This document shows positions 39,421-47,526 of a stretch of DNA of 64,000 nt, in pieces. This DNA comes from Pseudomonas veronii (GTDB lineage: Bacteria; Pseudomonadota; Gammaproteobacteria; Pseudomonadales; Pseudomonadaceae). The translations under genes were made by a program, and so were the position numbers. Where the stretch lies: contig NZ_JYLL01000005.1 of assembly GCF_001439695.1 (NCBI RefSeq), positions 186,001-250,000 on the forward strand, read 5' to 3'. The stretch's first letter is position 1, and each line of letters opens with the position of its first letter. The notes under the pieces were generated by a model that ran no database searches, was not told the origin of the DNA, and was given only the letters and a program-made list of their open reading frames with translations.

Positions 39421-40050
39421 TTACAGGTACTTGACCTCGATCGTGGCGGAGCCGTCGATCAGCACTTCGTTGCTCAAGTCCAGGCTGTTGGCGGCGGCGA
39501 TCTGGGTGTCGATCACCAGCTCGCTGATCACGTTCTTGATCGGGATCGGCTTGGGATCCTGACCGTTCGACCTGTCGCCAAACGCCGCCATGTACGGGTT
39601 TTGCCAAACCACATCGTCAATGGCTTGCCAGCTCACGCCATCCAATGACTCGATGGGCTCGACGGCGACGTTGTCGGCCACCGGATTTCTCAGGGAGAGC
39701 CAGAACGTGCCGATTTTCTGCAGGTTGTTGATCAGGCCCAGGCCGTAGCCGAAGCCGTAGATTGACGACCCGGCGCGGTTGTCGGTGGTGCGCAACGCAA
39801 ACAGGGTTGCGGCCTCGCAGTCCACATTGAGTTGCAGCCTGGCGGTGGGCAGGCTGGTCGGGCTGTCGAGGTTGAGGTCTTTTACCGAGACCTTACCGTG
39901 ATCCACCACACCACTGGCGGACAACGTCGGTGTACAGGCGCTTGGGGTAATCACGCCTTTGACGGTCAATTCCACGGTACTGGCGGCGAAGGTCATACCG
40001 CTGCCGACAAGGGCGATGACGGCGGTGAATGCGGCTAAGGGCTTTTTCAT
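39421..40050 (-). CDS. DUF1120 fimbrial subunit 1 (first gene of the fimbrial operon)
   Basis: The 209-residue protein has a signal peptide (MKKPLAAFTAVIALVGSGMTFA). It is the best match to the group consensus: GVITPSACTPTLSASGVVDHGK, KDLNLDSPTSLP, second cysteine NVDCEAA, TDNRAGSS, GYGLGLINNLQKIG, and terminus GSATIEVKYL. Position at the head of the operon fits a major pilin. ATG at 40050 with GGAAG upstream. Confidence 0.87.
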   Translation of the reverse strand: MKKPLAAFTAVIALVGSGMTFAASTVELTVKGVITPSACTPTLSASGVVDHGKVSVKDLNLDSPTSLPTARLQLNVDCEAATLFALRTTDNRAGSSIYGFGYGLGLINNLQKIGTFWLSLRNPVADNVAVEPIESLDGVSWQAIDDVVWQNPYMAAFGDRSNGQDPKPIPIKNVISELVIDTQIAAANSLDLSNEVLIDGSATIEVKYL

Positions 40051-40192
40051 GTGATCGAGCTTCCGATGCAAAACTGATTGCCGAGGGGCAAAGGGGGACC
40101 CGTCGGTAACTAGGTGGCGACCGCCTGGAGTGGCCGGTCGCGTCCCGCTCTGGGGATGCCGGGCAATCTATCGGGGGGAGGGCGTCGGGCAA

Positions 40193-40207
40193 ATACAACA
40201 AATACGA
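40193..40207 (+). promoter_or_regulatory. Motif copy 1, ATACAA-N3-ATACGA type
   Basis: ATACAACAAATACGA, made of two ATACRA half-sites in direct repeat with a 9-bp period. It is 143 bp upstream of pilin gene 1. See the copies at 40282 and 42161. Probable response-regulator box. Confidence 0.5.
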
Positions 40208-40281
40208 CAATGGGCGGATGTCGCACACGCCCAATCGACTTGTCGGAACTCGTTTTTTTGTGTGTAGGAAATATAAGGGTT

Positions 40282-40296
40282 TCGTAGTTGTTGTAT
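40282..40296 (-). promoter_or_regulatory. Motif copy 2, inverted
   Basis: On the minus strand it reads ATACAACAACTACGA, differing from copy 1 at one base. It faces copy 1 across 74 bp in the divergent region. Confidence 0.5.
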
Positions 40297-40464
40297 CGCG
40301 CAGGCGGCCTAATTCAAATAGCGTTCCGGCCGATACATCTTCACAGCACATTCGAACAGCCAGGCGTGTTGCGTGCCGTACCCGGTACCTATGTCGGCGG
40401 ATGTTCTGTCGGCCATTGAGGTTGCCGATCCCCGCGCCGTGCGCTTATTGAATTTGAGGTAGTC

Positions 40465-41292
40465 ATGTCATCAGGCCCTATCCCAGGCGACCGAGCAGGG
40501 GATGACCTGGCCGCACAGCCGGCGTCAACCCGGCATTGGCGTGAGCTCAAGGTGTTGTTGGTAGACGATCATCCCGCGTATTGCCTGCTGATGGGCGCGA
40601 TGCTGGAGCGGTTGGGGCTGGCATTTGCAGTGTGCGCGCACGGCCAGGCTGCCCTGGCGATTCTGGACGTCAGCCGCGCCGACCTGATTTTCAGCGACTG
40701 CCAAATGCCGGTGATGGATGGCTATGCCATGACCCGCGAGCTGCGCCGCCGCGAACTGCGCGACGGCACGGAGCGCGTGCCGGTCATCGCGTTCACCGGC
40801 AAGCTGGGCGCGCGCGAAATCCAGCAGTGCCAGGCTGCGGGCATGGATGCCTGGCTGGCCAAACCGGTGACCTTTCAACAACTGCGCCAAGTCCTCGGCG
40901 ACTGGCTGCCCGGCCCGCGTATCAGCGAGACCGCGCAGCCGGTCACGGCGGTGGAGGGGCGCTGGCCGAGTCGCGGCCGGTTGGGGCAACTGTTCGGCTG
41001 CAGCGAGGCGCTGCCCGGCATCCTGGCAAGCCTGGTGTATGAGGCCGAGCTCGATCTGCATGCGCTGGCCCAGGCCACCGACGGCCTGCAAGCGCAGGCC
41101 ACGGTCGAGCATTTGCACCGCTTGATCGGCAGCGTGGCGTTCTTCGGCGCCACACCGCTGGAAATGCGCGGTCATCAGTTGATCGAGGCGATCAACCGCG
41201 ACGGTGTGGCCATGCACCTTCAGCGCTTGCTCGCCTTGCGCAGCGACTTGATGGGGTATCTGAAATATTTGTCGCTATTAGGAAAAGGATGA
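40465..41292 (+). CDS. REC-HPt phosphorelay protein
   Basis: The 275-residue cytoplasmic protein carries a receiver domain (about 28-147; D34/D35 acidic pair, phospho-acceptor D78 in FSDCQMP, T111, K133). A C-terminal HPt-like helical domain has the phospho-histidine motif LHRLIGS with H218. There is no DNA-binding domain. The layout equals the last two modules of a BvgS/EvgS-type hybrid kinase, so it probably passes phosphate between an unlinked kinase and the RcsB-like regulator downstream. It is divergent from the fimbrial operon. Confidence 0.88.
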   Translation: MSSGPIPGDRAGDDLAAQPASTRHWRELKVLLVDDHPAYCLLMGAMLERLGLAFAVCAHGQAALAILDVSRADLIFSDCQMPVMDGYAMTRELRRRELRDGTERVPVIAFTGKLGAREIQQCQAAGMDAWLAKPVTFQQLRQVLGDWLPGPRISETAQPVTAVEGRWPSRGRLGQLFGCSEALPGILASLVYEAELDLHALAQATDGLQAQATVEHLHRLIGSVAFFGATPLEMRGHQLIEAINRDGVAMHLQRLLALRSDLMGYLKYLSLLGKG

Positions 41293-41473
41293 CAGCTAAG
41301 ACCGATGGCTTCTGTAGGTCTTCAGAGTGGGCAATTTCCTTTTTTTCTGTGGGGTAAAATTCTGCTCCCAGGGATTGCTGGGCTATCTGCCATTATGGCG
41401 TTTGGGGGCGGTTGTTGCCGATCCGATCCGGGAGTATTTTGCGCGGATTCAAGTTGCCATCATGGTGGTGCTC

Positions 41474-42109
41474 ATGCTTCGCGTAATTATTGCTGACGAT
41501 CATCCCATCGTGCGTATCGGGCAGAAAGTGGTGATAGAAGCCAATGGCCGGTGCAAAGTTGTCGCCGAGGCCGACGGCCCGGATCAGTTGCTGGCGCTGG
41601 TGGACAGCACCCCGTGCGATATCCTGGTGACGGACTTCGCCATGCCGGGTAACCAGCAAGCCGACGGCTATGGCTTGCTCGGCCTGATGCGGCGCCGGCA
41701 CCCGGACTTGCCGGTGATTCTGGTGACCATGTTTGCCAACGTCGCCACGTTGCGCGAATCGTTTGCCCAGGGCGCGCGGGCGATCCTGGCCAAAAGCGCG
41801 TCGGCCCGCGAACTGCCCCTGGCGATTGCCGCCGTCAGTGAAGGGCGCACCTTCGTCAGCGAGTGTCTGCGCGCACAACTGGCGGAGGCCGGGACGGGCA
41901 ATCAGCAAGCCGTGCCGCAGTTGTCCGGCAAAGAGCGCGAAGTGGTGCGGATGCTCGCCAGCGGCATGACCGTCAGCCAGATCGCGGCGCGGGTCAACCG
42001 CAGCATCTCGACCATCAGCAAGCAGAAAAGCACCGCGATGACCCGGCTGTGCATCTCCACCGATGTGGATTTGTTCGCTTATGCGCGTGCGGCGGGCATG
42101 GTGCCGTAG
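41474..42109 (+). CDS. RcsB/BvgA-like LuxR-family response regulator
   Basis: The 211-residue protein has a receiver domain starting MLRVIIADDHPIVR, phospho-acceptor Asp in LVTDFAMPG and Lys in LAKSAS. A GerE-type HTH near the C-terminus reads LSGKEREVVRMLASGMTVSQIA, followed by an RcsB-like recognition helix (SISTISKQKSTAM). Start at 41474 chosen from homology; ATGs at 41462 and 41327 are in frame. It lies 181 bp after the REC-HPt gene; AAGACC/GGTCTT inverted repeats occur at about 41297-41322. Confidence 0.88.
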   Translation: MLRVIIADDHPIVRIGQKVVIEANGRCKVVAEADGPDQLLALVDSTPCDILVTDFAMPGNQQADGYGLLGLMRRRHPDLPVILVTMFANVATLRESFAQGARAILAKSASARELPLAIAAVSEGRTFVSECLRAQLAEAGTGNQQAVPQLSGKEREVVRMLASGMTVSQIAARVNRSISTISKQKSTAMTRLCISTDVDLFAYARAAGMVP

Positions 42110-42160
42110 AAAGTTGCAGTTTCATGACGGTGCTAGAGTGAGTCAGGCAGTGTCTGAGTA

Positions 42161-42175
42161 TCGTATTACTTGTAT
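42161..42175 (-). promoter_or_regulatory. Motif copy 3, upstream of the solitary DUF1120 gene
   Basis: On the minus strand it reads ATACAAGTAATACGA, identical to copy 1 at 13 of 15 positions. It lies 162 bp upstream of the start at 42337, a spacing like that of copy 1 to pilin gene 1. Confidence 0.45.
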
Positions 42176-42336
42176 TAAGTTTGAATGAGTTATCCCTTAA
42201 CTTGCGATGGCTGTCCTGGCATTGTTTGGTCGGGGCATACACTTCATTCTAATAGTTTTGTCTTGCTGGCGAGTTAAAGTAAGCGCGTCTGTGCGCTTGC
42301 CTGGCTCATCAAGTAATGACCGAAAGTGAGCCTGTT

Positions 42337-42975
42337 ATGCAACCGTCCCGTGTACTTGTTGCCGCCGCGTTTTTACTGGCCGGTGTTTCTAATGTAATGG
42401 CCGCATCCAGTGTGGATATCAGCGTGGTCGGTACTATCATTCCGTCGGCCTGTACGCCAACTTTATCTGATGCCGGTACGGTGGATTATGGGAAGATCTC
42501 GATCAACGATTTTCCTAGACTGGGGGAGATGGTACTGCCAGCGGCGACGATAAACTTGGAGGTTACTTGTGACGCGCCGACTTTGATGGCAGTCAGGAGT
42601 CTGGACAATCGAGCCGGAACTGCGGCTGTTCAATCACCGTCACATGACCCGCTCACCGTGTATGGTTTGGGCTTGGCAAGTGGTGGGCAAAAGATCGGCA
42701 GGTACGAACTTAAGATGAACGATGTGACAGCCGACGAACAACCGAGAGTCGTGATTGAGTCCATCGATAAAGAGACGTGGTTTGCTGCCGATAACGCAAC
42801 GTGGCAACCACGTTGGCTGCGCACCGTGAGTAACGGTAATATAATTCCCGTGGCAGTGACGACCCTTAAGACAGACCTGATGTTGAGTACAGTCCTCGCG
42901 CCCAAAGACTCTCTGCCGGGTGAGGAAGAAATCCAGATAGACGGCAGCGCCACTTTGGACGTTATCTACCTTTAA
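42337..42975 (+). CDS. Solitary DUF1120 fimbrial subunit
   Basis: The 212-residue protein has a signal peptide (MQPSRVLVAAAFLLAGVSNVMA). Pattern: GTIIPSACTPTLSDAGTVDYGK, second cysteine EVTCDAP, LDNRAGT, YGLGLASGGQKIG, and terminus GSATLDVIYL. Codon use is visibly more AT-rich than in the operon copies. Start at 42337 with GTGAG upstream; an ATG at 42316 is also in frame. It lies outside the operon, after the regulator and on the same strand. Confidence 0.84.
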   Translation: MQPSRVLVAAAFLLAGVSNVMAASSVDISVVGTIIPSACTPTLSDAGTVDYGKISINDFPRLGEMVLPAATINLEVTCDAPTLMAVRSLDNRAGTAAVQSPSHDPLTVYGLGLASGGQKIGRYELKMNDVTADEQPRVVIESIDKETWFAADNATWQPRWLRTVSNGNIIPVAVTTLKTDLMLSTVLAPKDSLPGEEEIQIDGSATLDVIYL

Positions 42976-43075
42976 CCCCGCCAGGCATCACTTATTCTCG
43001 TGACGAATAACCATGGCTTTCCCGTGTTACGAGGATTATCGTTCAGCACCCCTGACCATCGTGCGAATGTTGCCC

Positions 43076-43546
43076 ATGAGTGATGCCCACAACGTCCTGA
43101 TCACCGAGTTCTATACGGCCTTCCAACATCTGGATGCCGAAGCCATGGCCGCCTGCTACACCGACGACGTGGTGTTCAGCGACCCGGCGTTCGGCGAGCT
43201 GCGCGGGCGCGATGCCGGGGATATGTGGCGCATGCTCACCACGCGGGCCAAGGACTTTTCCCTGACCTTCGACCACGTGCGCAGTGACGACAGTACTGGC
43301 AGCGCCCATTGGGTGGCGACGTACCTGTTCAGCGCGACCGGCAACACGGTGGTCAACGACATCGGCGCACGCTTCGTGTTTCGCGACGGCAAGATCTGCG
43401 AACACCACGACCACTTCGACCTGTGGCGCTGGTCGCGCCAGGCCCTGGGCCTCAAGGGGCTGCTGCTGGGCTGGTCGCCCGCGCTGAAAAACGCCGTGCG
43501 CGCCCAGGCGCTCAAAGGCCTGAGGGCATTTCAGGCCAGTCGTTGA
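43076..43546 (+). CDS. SnoaL/NTF2-like protein
   Basis: A small alpha+beta barrel protein of about 156 residues with the pattern LITEFYTAFQHLDAEAMAACY and DDVVFSDPAFGELRGRD typical of polyketide-cyclase/isomerase-like SnoaL proteins. The exact activity is not deducible. Start chosen at MSDAHNVL (43076); ATGs at 43067 and 43013 are in frame. Confidence 0.8.
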   Translation: MSDAHNVLITEFYTAFQHLDAEAMAACYTDDVVFSDPAFGELRGRDAGDMWRMLTTRAKDFSLTFDHVRSDDSTGSAHWVATYLFSATGNTVVNDIGARFVFRDGKICEHHDHFDLWRWSRQALGLKGLLLGWSPALKNAVRAQALKGLRAFQASR

Positions 43547-43582
43547 TAAGATTGGCGCTCCTCTGGTTTGCCGAATCGACCC

Positions 43583-43858
43583 GTGACTGATCTTCCTGAA
43601 CCCAAGCCCTGGTTCGTGTACCTGGTGCGTGCCGCCAACGGCTCGCTGTATTGCGGCATCAGCAATGATCCGCTGCGCCGGTTTGCCTCCCATCAAAGCG
43701 GCAAGGGCGCGCGGTTTTTCCTCTCCAGCCCCGCCGTCGCGCTGGTGTACACCGAGCAGTGTGCGAGCAAGGGCGAGGCGCTGCGCCAGGAACGCTTGAT
43801 CAAGAAATTGAAGAAGAGCGCCAAAGAATGCCTGGCGGCGAGTGGCTCATTGACCTGA
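43583..43858 (+). CDS. GIY-YIG nuclease-superfamily protein (UPF0213/YhbQ type)
   Basis: The protein of about 91 residues is a single GIY-YIG domain: [27 protein letters not shown], with a conserved Arg and the late Glu in KGEALRQE. Such proteins act on single-strand DNA or repair intermediates in E. coli. A GTG at 43583 is assumed; a TTG at 43568 is possible. Confidence 0.85.
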   Translation: MTDLPEPKPWFVYLVRAANGSLYCGISNDPLRRFASHQSGKGARFFLSSPAVALVYTEQCASKGEALRQERLIKKLKKSAKECLAASGSLT

Positions 43859-43934
43859 TTGATGGGGGCCTATTTCACCCACACGTGATTTTGCAGGCTA
43901 AGCTGAATGCTCATTTAATTGAGCGGAGCCTGGC

Positions 43935-44870
43935 ATGTCTGAGTTGATCCTGCACCACTACCCGCAATCCCCTTTCGCGGAAAAAGCCCGCCTGCTCCTG
44001 GGCTTCAAGGGCTTGTCCTGGCGCTCGGTGCTGATCTCGCCGGTGATGCCCAAGCCTGACCTGATCGCCCTCACCGGCGGCTATCGCAAGACTCCGGTGC
44101 TGCAGATCGGCGCCGACATCTACTGTGACACAGCACTGATCGCGCACCGCCTGGAACAGGAAAAAGCCGGGCCGGCGCTGTTTCCCCAAGGCCTGGAACT
44201 GGTCGCCCAGGGGTTCGCCGCCTGGGCCGATTCGGTGGTGTTCGCCCATGCCGTGGCCTTGGTATTCCAGCCCGAATCCCTGGCGGCCAAGTTCGCCAAA
44301 GTGCCACCCGAAATGCTCAAAGTGCTGGTGGCCGATCGCGCCAAGCTGTTCAGCGGCGGCACCGCAGCCCGTCTGCATCTGGAGCAGGCCAAGCATCAAT
44401 GGCCGGCGATCATCAGCCGCATCGACCAGCAATTGCAGCATCAAGAGGGAGATTTTCTGTTCGGTGAGCCTTCGATTGCCGACTTTGCCCTGGCCCATCC
44501 GCTGTGGTTCCTCAAAGGCTCGGTGGTGACCGCGCCGTTGGTTGACGCACATCCCGCCGTTGCCACCTGGCTCGACCGGGTGCTGAGCTTTGGCCATGGC
44601 ACCGCCACCGAGATGAGCACCGAGCAAGCCCTTGACGTAGCGCGTCACGCCACCCCGGCGGCGTTGCCCGCTGAAGTGTTCGAGGACTTGAATGGCTTCA
44701 CGGCCGGCCAGCAGGTGAGCATTGCGGCCACCGACTACGGCACCGACCCGGTGCTCGGTGAGTTGTTGTTTGCCGGCCGCGAAGAACTGATCCTGCGCCG
44801 TACCGACGAACGCGGCGGCACCGTGCATGTTCACTTCCCGCGCCTGGGTTTTTGCATTCAGGCGCAATAA
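43935..44870 (+). CDS. Glutathione S-transferase family protein
   Basis: The 311-residue protein has an N-terminal thioredoxin fold (LILHHYPQSPFAEKARLLL; cis-Pro loop KTPVLQIG) and a helical domain, with an extended C-terminal beta region beyond a usual 220-residue GST. The Ser/Pro-rich active-site start replaces Tyr. Substrate unknown. Confidence 0.85.
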   Translation: MSELILHHYPQSPFAEKARLLLGFKGLSWRSVLISPVMPKPDLIALTGGYRKTPVLQIGADIYCDTALIAHRLEQEKAGPALFPQGLELVAQGFAAWADSVVFAHAVALVFQPESLAAKFAKVPPEMLKVLVADRAKLFSGGTAARLHLEQAKHQWPAIISRIDQQLQHQEGDFLFGEPSIADFALAHPLWFLKGSVVTAPLVDAHPAVATWLDRVLSFGHGTATEMSTEQALDVARHATPAALPAEVFEDLNGFTAGQQVSIAATDYGTDPVLGELLFAGREELILRRTDERGGTVHVHFPRLGFCIQAQ

Positions 44871-44981
44871 AACCGGATTATTTTCAACCGGAGGTGAGGT
44901 AAACCCGACGCCCATCCGTGTAGTGCTTGAAACTGCGATCTATTCGCATTAACAGCGTTTTCTACACGGGTGCTCACAAGC

Positions 44982-47396
44982 ATGAAATCGACGGCGGGCG
45001 GTTGGGTTAAACAGTGGCTGGGAGCCTCGGTCTTGACGGTATCGGGGCTGGCACTGCTGCCCCTGAGTGTGGCGCAGGCGCAGGAACAACAAAGTGCCCA
45101 GTTCAACTTTGCCCTGGCGGCCAAGCCACTGCCCCAGGCGCTCAGCGATTTCAGCCGGGTCACCGGGCTCAGTGTGATCTACACCGACGAAGCCCCCTAC
45201 GGCCTCAATGCCCCGGCCGTCAGCGGCCCGATGAGCGCGACCCAGGCCTTGCAACGCCTGTTGGGCGGCTCCGGTTTTACCTTCCGCCAGATCGACGCCC
45301 GCACCCTGGCCCTGGAGCCGGTGCCCAGCGACGGCGCGCTGAACCTGGGCGCCACCACCATCAGCGCGGTCGCCGAGCCCGCCGACAGCACCAGCTACCA
45401 GCCGCCACCCACCAGCTCGGTCATGCGTTCCCGTGGCCTGCTGCTGGAGACCCCGCAAACCGTCAACGTAGTGCCCGCCCAAGTGCTGCGTGATCAACAA
45501 CCGCGCAACCTGGATGACGCCCTGGCCAATATCAGCGGCATCACCCAGACCAACACCCTCGGCAGCACCCAGGATGCGGTGATGCTGCGCGGCTTTGGCG
45601 ACAACCGTAACGGTTCGATCATGCAGGACGGCATGCCCGTGGTGCAGGGCCGGGCGCTGAACGCTACGGCCGAACGGGTTGAAGTGCTCAAGGGCCCGTC
45701 GTCGCTGCTGTATGGCATCCAGGACCCGGGCGGCGTGGTCAATATCGTCAGCAAAAAGCCGCAGTTGCTGCAGTCCACCTCCTTGACCGTCCGCGGTTCG
45801 ACCTTCGGCAACGGCAAGAACGGCAGCGGCGGCAACCTCGACACCACGGGGCCCATCGGCGACAGCGGGCTGGCGTATCGCCTGATCGTCGACCACGAGG
45901 ACGAAGATTACTGGCGCAACTACGGCACTCACCGCGAGAGCCTGATCGCGCCATCCCTGGCCTGGTATGGCGACACCACCCAGGTGGTGTTCGCTTACGA
46001 ACACCGCGAGTTTCTCTCGCCGTTCGATCGCGGTACCGCCATCGACCCCAAGACCAATCACCCGTTGGACATCCCCGCCACCCGGCGCCTGGATGAGCCG
46101 TTCAACAACATGGAAGGCCGCTCCGACCTGTATCGCTTGGAGGCCGATCACGACCTGAACGACGACTGGAAGGCGCACGTCGGCTACAGCTGGAACCGCG
46201 AAACCTATGACGCCAGCCAGGTGCGCGTCGCCTCGGTGAATGCCGACGGCACCTTGACTCGCAGCATGGACGGTACGCGTGGCGCACTGACCACCGACCG
46301 CTTCGCCACGGCCAGCCTGGAAGGCAAGGTCAAGCTGGGCGGCATGCAGCATGACCTGGTGTTCGGCCTCGACGATGAGTACCGCAAGATCTATCGCGCC
46401 GAACTGATCCGCCAGGCGCAGCGCAGTGCCTTCAGCTACGTCAATCCGGTGTATGGCAACGATGTGCAAGGCACCACGGTGAGCGCCAAGGACAGCGCGC
46501 AGACCGACTTGCTGCGCAGTGACTCACTGTTCTTCCAGGATACGATTCACCTGACCGACCAGTGGATTCTGGTGGGTGGCGCGCGCTATCAGATGTACGA
46601 CCAATACGCCGGCAAAGGCGTGCCGTTCAAGGCCAATACCGACGGCAATGGCCAGAAATGGGTGCCGCGTGCCGGCCTGGTGTACCGCTACACCGACGAG
46701 CTGTCGTTTTACGGCAGCTACACCGAGTCGTTCAAACCCAACTCGACCATTGCCGCGCTGAACGATGGCAGCGTGCTTCAGGGCGACCTGCAGCCGGAGC
46801 AATCCAAGGCCTGGGAGCTGGGGACCAAACTCGACATACCGGGGCGCATCACCGCCAGCGCGGCGCTGTTCGATATCACCAAGCGCAACGTGCTGGTGTC
46901 CGTCGGCTCCGGTGTCGACACGGTCTACAGCGTGGCCGGCGAAGTGCGCTCCCGTGGCCTGGAACTGGACGCCAGCGGCCAGCTCAGCGAGCGCTGGAGC
47001 CTGATCGGCAGCTATGCCTACACCGATGCCGAAGTCACCAAAGACCCGGCGCTGCAAGGCAAGCGCCTGCAGAACGTGGCCAAGCACACCGGTTCGTTGT
47101 CGGCGGTGTATGACGTCGGCAGCTTGATCGGCGGGGATGATCTGCGCGTCGGTGCTGGCGCGCGTTACGTCGGCCAGCGCGAAGGCGATGCGAATAACAG
47201 CTTCAATCTGCCGGGTTATACCGTGGCCGATGTGTTCGCCTCCTACAACACCAAAATCGACGGGCAGAAGGTCAAGTTCCAGCTCAACGTGAAGAACCTG
47301 TTCGATCGCACCTACTACACCTCGGCGGCCAGCCGGGTGTTTGTGTCGATGGGGGATGCGCGGCAGGTGTCGGTGTCCAGCACGCTGGAGTTTTGA
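44982..47396 (+). CDS. TonB-dependent ferric-siderophore receptor with STN signalling domain
   Basis: The 804-residue outer-membrane receptor has a signal peptide (to about residue 33, AQAQE). An STN domain (about 40-95) implies cell-surface signalling to an anti-sigma factor. A TonB-box-like TTISAV is followed by the plug (ETPQTVNVVPAQVL, VEVLKGPSSLLYG, GGVVNIVSK) and a 22-strand barrel ending in Phe (STLEF). No FecI/FecR pair is adjacent. Ligand unknown; a ferrichrome/ferrioxamine or pyoverdine-type receptor is possible. ATG at 44982; a GTG four codons upstream is in frame. Confidence 0.9.
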   Translation: MKSTAGGWVKQWLGASVLTVSGLALLPLSVAQAQEQQSAQFNFALAAKPLPQALSDFSRVTGLSVIYTDEAPYGLNAPAVSGPMSATQALQRLLGGSGFTFRQIDARTLALEPVPSDGALNLGATTISAVAEPADSTSYQPPPTSSVMRSRGLLLETPQTVNVVPAQVLRDQQPRNLDDALANISGITQTNTLGSTQDAVMLRGFGDNRNGSIMQDGMPVVQGRALNATAERVEVLKGPSSLLYGIQDPGGVVNIVSKKPQLLQSTSLTVRGSTFGNGKNGSGGNLDTTGPIGDSGLAYRLIVDHEDEDYWRNYGTHRESLIAPSLAWYGDTTQVVFAYEHREFLSPFDRGTAIDPKTNHPLDIPATRRLDEPFNNMEGRSDLYRLEADHDLNDDWKAHVGYSWNRETYDASQVRVASVNADGTLTRSMDGTRGALTTDRFATASLEGKVKLGGMQHDLVFGLDDEYRKIYRAELIRQAQRSAFSYVNPVYGNDVQGTTVSAKDSAQTDLLRSDSLFFQDTIHLTDQWILVGGARYQMYDQYAGKGVPFKANTDGNGQKWVPRAGLVYRYTDELSFYGSYTESFKPNSTIAALNDGSVLQGDLQPEQSKAWELGTKLDIPGRITASAALFDITKRNVLVSVGSGVDTVYSVAGEVRSRGLELDASGQLSERWSLIGSYAYTDAEVTKDPALQGKRLQNVAKHTGSLSAVYDVGSLIGGDDLRVGAGARYVGQREGDANNSFNLPGYTVADVFASYNTKIDGQKVKFQLNVKNLFDRTYYTSAASRVFVSMGDARQVSVSSTLEF

Positions 47397-47526
47397 GCCG
47401 GCGGCGAGGGCGGTGGTCGAGCCTGTCAGGGGCGCTTCGCCCTCCAGCGCGAGCACGCTCTCTCGCCACAAACGGCATGAGCTGTTAGCGTTGCCGCCAC
47501 TGACGGCTTTGCGGAAAACGGTACTG

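Larger units (their letters stand above)
40051..40464. promoter_or_regulatory. Divergent control region, fimbrial operon / REC-HPt gene
   Basis: The 414 bp carry no gene. The sequence is AT-richer in its middle (40190-40320). It holds two inverted copies of the 15-bp motif at 40193-40207 and 40282-40296. A GC-rich hairpin GCGACC ... GGTCGC lies near 40116-40140 in the probable leader of the fimbrial operon. Confidence 0.55.

Noticed and set aside
44925-44960. Possible Fur box upstream of the TonB receptor
   Set aside because: The best 19-bp alignment (GCGATCTATTCGCATTAAC) agrees with the consensus at only about 10 positions, near chance.
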